From Pedobacter chinensis (GTDB taxonomy: Bacteria > Bacteroidota > Bacteroidia > Sphingobacteriales > Sphingobacteriaceae): DNA of 64,000 nt. This document shows, piece after piece, positions 44,180-52,047 of the stretch (position 1 is the stretch's first letter; each line of letters opens with the position of its first letter). The stretch lies in assembly GCF_003339865.1 (NCBI RefSeq), contig NZ_QPKV01000003.1:372001-436000 (forward strand). The letters run 5' to 3'. The notes beneath the pieces were generated by a model. That model ran no database searches, had not been told where the DNA came from, and saw nothing but the letters and a program-made list of their open reading frames with translations. Position numbers and translations under genes: made by a program.

Positions 44180-45475
44180 ATGAAAAATTTAAAATCAAAA
44201 TATATAGGTTGTGCATCTCTTCTTATAGCAATTACATTTTCAACTGCTTGTAAAAAGGAGTACTTGAATCCTAATGCAGCTACAGCCAATGATGTGTTAA
44301 CTTCTGCAAAAGGCTTAACAGGCGTAACTGTGGGTTTGCAGAAAACCTTTTCTACCAGTAGGGCAGGTTTACTGTATGCAGCAATCACGGTAAATGGATT
44401 AACTACCAATGAATTGATATCCATCAATACTGGTAATACAAATGAAGAAAGATTGGTTGCTGGAGGTGTACAAGTGGATGGAACAAATACTGTTTTATTA
44501 AACATTTGGGTTGGAGCAAATAAAATTATTTATGATGCCGACAATGTAATTAATAATGCTGCCAACCTTGCCGATAAAAATTATGCAGCTGGCTTGATCG
44601 CCCATGCAAGCATTTTTAAAGCTTTAGCATTAGGTAATTTGTCTGAATATTGGGAGCAGGTTCCTTCCGGGACCGGACAAAATGTATCTTTCATTTCTCG
44701 TATAGAAGGATATAACAAAGCAATCTCAACCATAGATAATGCCTTATCTGTAATCGCTGCAAATCCAATTAATGCATCTTTCTTAGGAAATATACCATCT
44801 GGCTTAGATATTCCGAACACACTAAATGCTTTAAAAGCTCGTTATGCGCTGTTTTCGGGAAATTATGCACTTGCACTTACTGCTGCAAATGCCGTTGATT
44901 TAACCAAGCGATCTACATTTACTTACGATGCTTTAAATCTTAATCCAATTTTTGAAGTCGCAACTTCTACTAATAACGTAATTCAACCAAAAAATTTGAA
45001 TTTAGGGCAAACCGGCACCAATGTTCCAGATGCAAATGATGCAAGAATTCCATTTTATACTGCGGTTAATACAACAGTTCGTATTAATGGTTTTGGAGCA
45101 GGAACCTTTACTCAATTCCCTGTTTATTTGCCTGGAGAAGTAACATTAATTAAAGCGGAAGCTCACGCTCGCCAAGCTACACCGAATTTATCAAGCGCAC
45201 TAACAGAACTCAATAAAATAGTTACAAAAACCGCAGCTACAGATCCTTTTGGCTTAGGGGCCGCGCTGCCCGCATTAACAGGAACTTATACACAACAACA
45301 GCTGTTAGATTTAATTTACAAACATCGCTGTATTGAACTTTTCATGTCTGGGTTAAAACTGGAAGATATGAGAAGATTTAATCAACCTTTAGCAGATCGC
45401 AAACGAAACTTCTTTCCTTATCCTTTTCAGGAAAGAGATAATAATACAAATACACCAGCAGATCCTGCTTTTTAA
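44180..45475 (+). CDS. SusD/RagB-family lipoprotein 2
   Basis: A 431-aa glycan-binding lipoprotein with lipobox FSTACKKEYLNPN (Cys near 24). It is shorter than SusD 1 (604 aa), as in compact RagB-type members. SusD features: LKSKYIG leader, ARYALFSGNYALALTAANAV helix pair, YLPGEVTLIKAEAHARQ and the end LFMSGLKLEDMRRFNQPL. It is 16 bp behind susC 2. A strong hairpin lies directly after its stop. Confidence 0.93.
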   Translation: MKNLKSKYIGCASLLIAITFSTACKKEYLNPNAATANDVLTSAKGLTGVTVGLQKTFSTSRAGLLYAAITVNGLTTNELISINTGNTNEERLVAGGVQVDGTNTVLLNIWVGANKIIYDADNVINNAANLADKNYAAGLIAHASIFKALALGNLSEYWEQVPSGTGQNVSFISRIEGYNKAISTIDNALSVIAANPINASFLGNIPSGLDIPNTLNALKARYALFSGNYALALTAANAVDLTKRSTFTYDALNLNPIFEVATSTNNVIQPKNLNLGQTGTNVPDANDARIPFYTAVNTTVRINGFGAGTFTQFPVYLPGEVTLIKAEAHARQATPNLSSALTELNKIVTKTAATDPFGLGAALPALTGTYTQQQLLDLIYKHRCIELFMSGLKLEDMRRFNQPLADRKRNFFPYPFQERDNNTNTPADPAF

Positions 45476-45480
45476 ACAAG

Positions 45481-45513
45481 AACAGGGGGGCTGAGATTTC
45501 AGCCCCCCCTGTT
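45481..45513. terminator. Bidirectional terminator between susD 2 and deoR
   Basis: AACAGGGGGGCTGA (45481-45494) pairs with TCAGCCCCCCCTGTT (45499-45513) with one bulged C and a 4-nt loop. It serves the convergent genes that stop at 45475 and 45513. Confidence 0.85.
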
Positions 45514-46259
45514 TATAAAATATTTAATTCTTTTGAGCGATAACCCGCAAGTGCTTCATGACCTTGATCAAGCTCGGTAACGAGATAGGTAATACTTTCA
45601 ATGGGGCATACCTTTAATCTTAACGAAATATCCAGTTTTTCAGAAATACACAATACTGCTGATTTTTTCGAAGCCGCAAGCATAGCTTTCTTGAGTTGAT
45701 TAATTTCCCAATAGGTATCAGTCAGTCCGTCCTCTGGATGGATGGCACTTGTACCCATTAAGCATAAATCGGCTTTAATTTCAGAAAGTTGGGTAATTAC
45801 CTGGCCTCCGTAAGTAACCTGAGAGTTTTTAGAGAATAAACCTCCAATTAAAATAACCTCAATATTATTGTATTTAGCTAACTCCACTGCTACGAGCGGG
45901 CTAATGGTGAAAAATGTAGCTGCAACGTTTTGTGGAAGTTGTTTTACTAATTCCAATATGGTGGTGCCGCCACCTGTTAAAACTACCATGCCATCCTTAA
46001 CAAGTGATATGGCTTTCTTAGCAATAATAATTTTGCTATCTCGCGCATAAACTGTGCTATCATCAAAAGAACTATGGTAAGATTTTGATAATGCACCCCC
46101 ATGAACTTTAAAAAGCAAACCTTCTTCGACCAGTTCTTGTAAGTCTCTTCTTATTGTATCCTCAGATACATTGAGTAATTGAACCAAATCTGAGGTAAGT
46201 ACACGGTTGTGCAGATTGATTTGGCGCATAATGAAATCATGACGTTCTTTTTTTAGCAT
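45513..46259 (-). CDS. DeoR-family transcriptional regulator
   Basis: A 248-aa DeoR-type regulator. N-terminal helix-turn-helix (about 1-56: LTSDLVQLLNVSEDTIRRDLQELVEEG), then a DeoR sugar-phosphate-sensing domain with VVLTGGGTTILELVKQLP and LCLMGTSAIHPEDGLTD, in which LMGTSAIHPEDGLT is the family motif. The effector is likely a phosphorylated sugar. It is divergent from susC 3, and the shared 241-bp region holds tandem direct repeats likely to be its operators. It probably controls susC/susD 3 and itself. Confidence 0.94.
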   Translation of the reverse strand: MLKKERHDFIMRQINLHNRVLTSDLVQLLNVSEDTIRRDLQELVEEGLLFKVHGGALSKSYHSSFDDSTVYARDSKIIIAKKAISLVKDGMVVLTGGGTTILELVKQLPQNVAATFFTISPLVAVELAKYNNIEVILIGGLFSKNSQVTYGGQVITQLSEIKADLCLMGTSAIHPEDGLTDTYWEINQLKKAMLAASKKSAVLCISEKLDISLRLKVCPIESITYLVTELDQGHEALAGYRSKELNIL

Positions 46260-46304
46260 ATTAAGTTTGGTTTTATACGAATGTAAAAATACTTTTCAAT
46301 TATT

Positions 46305-46334
46305 TGCGTGTTTATGCGTGTTTATGCAATTAAA
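46305..46334. promoter_or_regulatory. Tandem 10-bp direct repeats near deoR (operator 1)
   Basis: TGCGTGTTTA at 46305-46314 and 46315-46324, then a degenerate third unit TGCAATTAAA. One unit equals about one helical turn, so bound proteins would lie on one face of the DNA. It is placed 46 bp upstream of the deoR start. Confidence 0.6.
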
Positions 46335-46419
46335 TATTGTGATGGTTGTATAAAAATCTTTGTTGTTTTGTTTTTTTATTGAAAAACATTTATCATATTT
46401 ACTTAAAATTTACATAAAA

Positions 46420-46439
46420 TGCGTTATTGTGCGTGTTTT
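46420..46439. promoter_or_regulatory. Tandem 10-bp direct repeats near susC 3 (operator 2)
   Basis: TGCGTTATTG (46420-46429) and TGCGTGTTTT (46430-46439), the same motif and spacing as operator 1 and in the same orientation, 115 bp away and 61 bp before the susC 3 start. No clear TAnnTTTG box was found in this gap. Confidence 0.55.
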
Positions 46440-46500
46440 GGCAAACAACAACTAACTAATTTAACTAAACAAATTCTTACTTACCACTTATTGGCAGTTT

Positions 46501-49500
46501 ATGAAAAAAAAGCTACTATTAATTTTTCTTGGTACTTTTTTGTTGCTGGCCCAGGCCTTTGCGCAACAAATTACCATTACCGGTAAGGTTACATCAAGTG
46601 ATGGACCTATACCTGGTGTTTCCGTGCGTGTAAAAGGAACCTCTGTAGTTGCACAAACCAATGGTGACGGAAACTACTCCATCAGAGCGCTAGCTTCTGA
46701 TGTCTTACAGTTTACTTATATTGGTTATAAAACCGTTGAAAGAACTGTAGGCACAAGTTCAGTAATTAACGTTTCCTTAGCGGCTGACGCTGGCAATTTG
46801 GATGACGTTGTTGTAACTGCGTATGGAATAGAACGTACTAACAGAGCGTTAGGTTATGATGCACAAAGTATTAAAGGGTCTGATATCGCATCAACTCAGC
46901 GTGATAACTTTATTAATTCGCTACAGGGACGTGTTGCCGGCGCAACCATTACCTCTACAAGTGGAACGCCAGGGGCTTCAACTTCGATCATTATTCGTGG
47001 AGCGGTATCTTTAGATGGAGATAACCAACCACTATTTGTAGTTGATGGTTTACCGATCTCAAATAATACATTTAGTGAGTATGGATTAGTGGGGCAGGGA
47101 ACTTTCAACCGGACAAATGATTATGGAAATCGTGGAATGGATATCAATCCGGAAGAGATTGAAACACTTACTATTTTAAAAGGGCCAGAAGCAACAGCAC
47201 TTTATGGAACTCAGGGGGCATCTGGAGCGGTAGTAATTACAACGAAAAAAGCCAAAGCCGGAACTGCAAGTGTAAGTTATAATAACTCTTTTAGAGCAGA
47301 AATCCCATATCGTTTTCCAGAAGTTCAAACCGTATATGGTGGTGGTGCAGGTGGGATTTTTGATGAAGAAGTACGTACCAGAACATATTTTGGAGCTAAA
47401 TACCCTAATAGATTCACACGATATGATAATTTAGATGCTTTTTACAAAACTGGCTGGACACAGAAACATAATGCATCTATAGAAGGAGGAACGGATAAGC
47501 TTTCTGTTAGATTAGGTTTGAGCTATACCAATCAGGAGGGGGTTATCAAAGGAACGGATTATAACACAATAAATGCTAAACTTTCGGGTACTTCTAAAAT
47601 CAGCAGTAAAATTAGCATGAATGCCTCTTTGAACTTTATTTCATCTAAAACAAATAAAACATATAAAGGCGCAGGTAGTCCAATGCTGAGTGTGTTAACA
47701 TGGCCTGTTGTAGATGATATTAGAAATTATTATACAGCTACCGGTGATAGAAGAACAATAACAGGCAGTTTATCAGCTGAACTGGATAATCCGCTTTGGG
47801 CAATGGAAAACAATCCAAATTGGGATAAGGTTAATCGGGTTATTTCCAATGTTGGATTCAATTATAGACCGACCGACTGGTTGAATTTTCAGGCAACAGC
47901 TGGAGCAGATGTTTATGCCATGCAGGGATTAGGAGCATACCATCCACAATCTTATAATGCAAACGTTGCGTCTACAACTTATGGAGGTGGTGGAATCAAC
48001 ACCTTTAACGATAATTTAAGATTATTTAATGGTTCATTTGTGGCTACGATTAAAAAGGATTTTGGCAAGTTCAAGCCATCATTTGTGGCGGGTTATGATA
48101 TTTCAGATAATCTTGAAGAAATTAACTCACAATTTGGTACAAAATTCTATCAGCAAAAATTTTATAGTTTAAATAATACTGATCCAACCACTCAAAGGGT
48201 TGCCTATCAAAGTATATTAAAACGTAAAATGGGTGTTTTCGGACAAGCAACATTAGGATATGATGATTTGTTGTTTTTAACTTTAACAGGTCGTCAGGAT
48301 TTTTCTTCAACATTACCTATTGATAATTATTCATTCTTTTATCCGGCAACATCTTTAAGTTTTGTGTTTTCAGATCTTCCTGCATTTAAAAACGCTAGCT
48401 GGCTTTCTTCTGGTAAATTAAGAGCTTCCTGGGGGCAATCAGGTAAGGATGCTAAAAAAGCATATATTACCAAAACATCTCTGATTCCTCAAACAACAAC
48501 AGGTGGAGGTTTTGCAGTGGATGTAACACTAGGAAATCCAAACCTAGTTGCTGAGTTCACAACTTCATCTGAAGCAGGTATTGATTTAAGTTTCTTTAAA
48601 AATAGATTATCGGCTAATTTTTCTTATTATAAAATTGTAAGTAACGGGCAGATCACAGCTCCTCGTTTGAGTTATGCAACAGGTGCCATTCTGGAATATA
48701 TCAACAGTGGGAAAGTTGTAAACAACGGTTTTGAACTTGTTGTAAAAGGCTCTCCAATTCGCAATAAAGATTTTAGCTGGGATGTGACTGCAAATGTTAC
48801 CAGGGCTAGGGGAAAGATTACATCTCTTCCTGCAGACCAACAGACTTTCTACGTATCGGATACCTGGTTGTTTGATAATGTAAGAAGACAATATGTAGTT
48901 GGTTCATCAGTTTCTGCATTAGCTAGTATGGAATACCTTAGAAATAACAATGGAGATATTCTTATTAGCCCTAGCAATGGTCTGCCAATCAGAAGTACTG
49001 AATGGACACAAATTGGGGATACTGCTCCGGATATTGGCATAGGTATTATTAATAGCTTCTCATACAAAAACTTTAATTTATCTTTCCTTTTTGATATCCG
49101 TAAAGGTGGAGATATTTATAATGCCACTGAATTATACTTATATGCCAGAGGTATGTCAAAAAGAAGTTTAGACAGAGAAACACCACGTATTATCAAGGGC
49201 GTATTAAGAGATGGATTAGAAAATACTGCAACCCCAACTCAGAATAACATCGTGGTTGTTCCATACATCACAACCTCATACTATTCTACGGCTTTTAATA
49301 CTTTAGATTTTATCGAAAAGGATATAAACTGGATAAGATTGAAAGACATTACCTTAGCATATAATTTACCTAAATCTTTATTTGCAAGAACTAACGTATT
49401 TAAAAGTGCCAGTGTATTCTTTACCGGTACGGATTTATTATTATTAACCAACTATAAAGGGGTAGATCCATCTGTAAATGGTTTAAGTGCAGCTTCTGGA

Positions 49501-49581
49501 GGAACAGGCGGTACAGGTATAGATTATGGTTCCTTTGGCCAGCCGATGGGATTCAATTTTGGTTTAAGAGTCGGATTTTAA
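46501..49581 (+). CDS. SusC-like TonB-dependent transporter 3
   Basis: A 1026-aa outer-membrane importer: signal peptide (about 1-21, AQAFAQQ), regulatory domain (about 24-105), TonB plug (about 110-235, DDVVVTAYGIERTNRALGYD and ILKGPEATALYGTQGASG) and a barrel ending FNFGLRVGF. It belongs to the subgroup with VTAYGIERT plug starts. susD 3 follows after 11 bp. The DeoR-type repeats upstream suggest control by a sugar phosphate. Substrate is unknown. Confidence 0.95.
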   Translation: MKKKLLLIFLGTFLLLAQAFAQQITITGKVTSSDGPIPGVSVRVKGTSVVAQTNGDGNYSIRALASDVLQFTYIGYKTVERTVGTSSVINVSLAADAGNLDDVVVTAYGIERTNRALGYDAQSIKGSDIASTQRDNFINSLQGRVAGATITSTSGTPGASTSIIIRGAVSLDGDNQPLFVVDGLPISNNTFSEYGLVGQGTFNRTNDYGNRGMDINPEEIETLTILKGPEATALYGTQGASGAVVITTKKAKAGTASVSYNNSFRAEIPYRFPEVQTVYGGGAGGIFDEEVRTRTYFGAKYPNRFTRYDNLDAFYKTGWTQKHNASIEGGTDKLSVRLGLSYTNQEGVIKGTDYNTINAKLSGTSKISSKISMNASLNFISSKTNKTYKGAGSPMLSVLTWPVVDDIRNYYTATGDRRTITGSLSAELDNPLWAMENNPNWDKVNRVISNVGFNYRPTDWLNFQATAGADVYAMQGLGAYHPQSYNANVASTTYGGGGINTFNDNLRLFNGSFVATIKKDFGKFKPSFVAGYDISDNLEEINSQFGTKFYQQKFYSLNNTDPTTQRVAYQSILKRKMGVFGQATLGYDDLLFLTLTGRQDFSSTLPIDNYSFFYPATSLSFVFSDLPAFKNASWLSSGKLRASWGQSGKDAKKAYITKTSLIPQTTTGGGFAVDVTLGNPNLVAEFTTSSEAGIDLSFFKNRLSANFSYYKIVSNGQITAPRLSYATGAILEYINSGKVVNNGFELVVKGSPIRNKDFSWDVTANVTRARGKITSLPADQQTFYVSDTWLFDNVRRQYVVGSSVSALASMEYLRNNNGDILISPSNGLPIRSTEWTQIGDTAPDIGIGIINSFSYKNFNLSFLFDIRKGGDIYNATELYLYARGMSKRSLDRETPRIIKGVLRDGLENTATPTQNNIVVVPYITTSYYSTAFNTLDFIEKDINWIRLKDITLAYNLPKSLFARTNVFKSASVFFTGTDLLLLTNYKGVDPSVNGLSAASGGTGGTGIDYGSFGQPMGFNFGLRVGF

Positions 49582-49592
49582 TTAAAGAAACA

Positions 49593-51140
49593 ATGAAAAA
49601 GATATATATAATGTTAATTGCTTTTGCAATATCATTTTCTGGATGTAAGAAGTATTTTGATGTAAATACAGACCCAGCTACACCGCAAAATCCGGAGAGT
49701 AGAACTTTGGTGCCACCATTGTTTGCTCAAATGGAGCGAGGTGTGCAATGGGATTCTAGATATTTAGGCGGAACTATCCAATATTTTGGAGGAGCAGTTA
49801 ATGTTGGTGAATCACATGGATGGTTGGCAGCAAGTGATGCTTTGGGAGAGATTTGGAGAACTTGCTATTATGGTCTAGGTGCAAATATCAGTCTTATTAT
49901 TGAAGACAGTGAGAAAAAGCAAGAATGGAATTATGTTGGCTTGGGACAATCATTGAGAGCTTGGGGATGGCAGATCACCACTGACTATACCGGTGAGATT
50001 ATTGTAAAACAAGCATTTGAACCAAATCGGTTTATATTCGATTATGATTCTCAGGAAGATGTATATGCAGAGGTTGTGCGTTTGGCAAATGAATCTATTA
50101 AAAACTTTAGCAGAACTGATGGCACAGGCTCTGTTGTAAAATTAGCGTCTGCTGATTTAGTATATGCAGGGGATCCTGCAAAGTGGATCAAGTTCAATTA
50201 CGGTTTGTTAGCAAGGAATGCCAGCAGTACAATTAATAAAGCAAGTTATGACCCACAAAAGGTAATTGATTACGTTGACAAAGCTTTAGGTAGTAATGCA
50301 GATAATTTTATTATCCCTAATAATGGTACCATTGCTGCTGATGCAAACTTTTTTGGCCCGTTAAGAGCAAACTTAGCTTCCTATCGCCAAACCAGAATCA
50401 TCGTCGGATTATTAGATGGCACCTATTTTACTGGAACTGCTGGTACTGTAATAGATCCTCGTAGAAATAATATGATTACTGCTTCACAAGATGGGGTTTT
50501 CCGAGGAACAAATCCTAATGCTTCAGATCCAGGAACTGTTGCCAATGCAAATCAAATCGCTAACCCATGGGGTTCATTAGGCAGCGCTAATCCTGGGGCT
50601 GGTAATGGAAAATATCTTTTCAAAGATAAAGCAGGTTTCCCTATTATGACTTACTCTGAAATGCAATTTCTAAAAGCAGAAGCTGCGTTTAGAAAAGAAG
50701 ATAAACAAACTGCATATACAGCCTATTTAAATGGTATCTCAGCAAGTATTGATTTTGTTAGCGCACTGGGAACAGCAATCACAACAGCAGAAAAAACAGC
50801 ATATATGCAAAGTGCATCTGTGAAACAATCTGCAACAGACTTGACTTTGAAAGATATCATGCTACAAAAGTATTTGGCGCTATATGGTTATGGATTTGTT
50901 GAAACCTGGACTGATTTACGTAAATACAATTACATCACAGGAGACTCTAAAGGCAATAACCCATACTTAGGTACTTTTGTGTTTCCAAGTGCTTTTTCTG
51001 CGGACAATGGTGGAAAGCCAGCACAAAGAACTCGTCCAAGATATAACTCCGAATATATCTGGAATATTGAAGCACTTAAAAAAATAGGTGCAGATAAAGT
51101 TGATTATCATACTAAGCCAATGTGGTTCTCACTTCCTTAA
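49593..51140 (+). CDS. SusD/RagB-like lipoprotein 3
   Basis: A 515-aa lipoprotein with lipobox SFSGCKKYFDVNTDP (Cys near 19). It looks like the SusD-like subgroup 2 type: KYFDVNTDPATPQNP start, YFGGAVNVGESHGW and FPIMTYSEMQFLKAEAAFR equivalents are visible. It binds the glycan for SusC 3. It lies 11 bp after susC 3 and 18 bp before the DUF4397 gene, one operon. Confidence 0.93.
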   Translation: MKKIYIMLIAFAISFSGCKKYFDVNTDPATPQNPESRTLVPPLFAQMERGVQWDSRYLGGTIQYFGGAVNVGESHGWLAASDALGEIWRTCYYGLGANISLIIEDSEKKQEWNYVGLGQSLRAWGWQITTDYTGEIIVKQAFEPNRFIFDYDSQEDVYAEVVRLANESIKNFSRTDGTGSVVKLASADLVYAGDPAKWIKFNYGLLARNASSTINKASYDPQKVIDYVDKALGSNADNFIIPNNGTIAADANFFGPLRANLASYRQTRIIVGLLDGTYFTGTAGTVIDPRRNNMITASQDGVFRGTNPNASDPGTVANANQIANPWGSLGSANPGAGNGKYLFKDKAGFPIMTYSEMQFLKAEAAFRKEDKQTAYTAYLNGISASIDFVSALGTAITTAEKTAYMQSASVKQSATDLTLKDIMLQKYLALYGYGFVETWTDLRKYNYITGDSKGNNPYLGTFVFPSAFSADNGGKPAQRTRPRYNSEYIWNIEALKKIGADKVDYHTKPMWFSLP

Positions 51141-51158
51141 TGTTAAAAATAGATAGAT

Positions 51159-51968
51159 ATGAAAAAAATATTATATATACTGACGGCCTGCATTGGATTG
51201 CTAACGTCATGTGCTAAAGATGATGATTTGGAAAGTGTGGAAAACACCGAGTATGAAAGACTTACGCCTGGTGACACTAAATACTCTTATTTAAAAGTGC
51301 TAAACCTAACCCCTGGCAGCCCTGTTGTAAACTACTATATAGATGGTACTAAGTTTTCGGCATCACTGGCTTCTTCAGGTATTGAAAATGCCGGGTATAC
51401 CTATAACGGTTTATTTCCAGATTTTGGATATGCAGCTACAACTCCTGGTTCTCATAAGTTGACAGCGAAAATTATACCTACCGCAGCTGCTGATGCTAGT
51501 TTAGAAGTTTTGAATACAACCATATCCCCGGCACCTGGAAAGTACTATACGATTTATACCACAGGCCAGTATTCGGCAACAAACAAAATGCTGGGTACTC
51601 CTTTTGTGTTAGAGGATGTGAAACCAGCTTTGGATACTTCGAAAATTTTTGTGCGCTTAGTAAATCTTGCCATAGGATTGCCTAATATAGATCTGGTAAA
51701 AGGCCCTTTAGTTACTGATCCAAAAATCATAACCAATATTGGCTATGGTCAGGCTTCAGATTGGGTAGTGGTTCCAAATTTGGGACCGGGAACAGCACCT
51801 ACTGTACCATTGTGGTATATTAACGCTGATACAGGAGCACCGCTATCAACCGCTGTTTCTAATGTAATTTTAACGAAAGGTAGGGCTTATACGCTTTACA
51901 TTAGAGGGATATTTGGTACCACTGGTACGACAGCAGTAACCACAACTTTTTATACCACATTCTTTTAA
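51159..51968 (+). CDS. DUF4397-domain lipoprotein
   Basis: A 269-aa lipoprotein (lipobox LLTSCAKDDD, Cys near 18). It has two DUF4397-type beta-sandwich units: about 45-150 (YLKVLNLTPGSPVVNYYIDG) and about 165-265 (FVRLVNLAIGLPNIDL). In the third position of a susC/susD operon it occupies the slot of a surface glycan-binding protein, but binding is not shown. A strong terminator follows. Confidence 0.88.
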   Translation: MKKILYILTACIGLLTSCAKDDDLESVENTEYERLTPGDTKYSYLKVLNLTPGSPVVNYYIDGTKFSASLASSGIENAGYTYNGLFPDFGYAATTPGSHKLTAKIIPTAAADASLEVLNTTISPAPGKYYTIYTTGQYSATNKMLGTPFVLEDVKPALDTSKIFVRLVNLAIGLPNIDLVKGPLVTDPKIITNIGYGQASDWVVVPNLGPGTAPTVPLWYINADTGAPLSTAVSNVILTKGRAYTLYIRGIFGTTGTTAVTTTFYTTFF

Positions 51969-51995
51969 CATTTTATAAGAGTATAAAGACTTTTT

Positions 51996-52026
51996 AAACC
52001 AAGGCAGAAACGGCCTTGGTTTTTTG
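51996..52026 (+). terminator. Rho-independent terminator after the DUF4397 gene
   Basis: Perfect 10-bp stem AAACCAAGGC (51996-52005) / GCCTTGGTTT (52013-52022) with a 7-nt loop, followed by TTTG. It ends the susC/susD 3 operon 22 bp before the next start. Confidence 0.85.
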
Positions 52027-52047
52027 TATATTAAGAGCTGTAAACTG

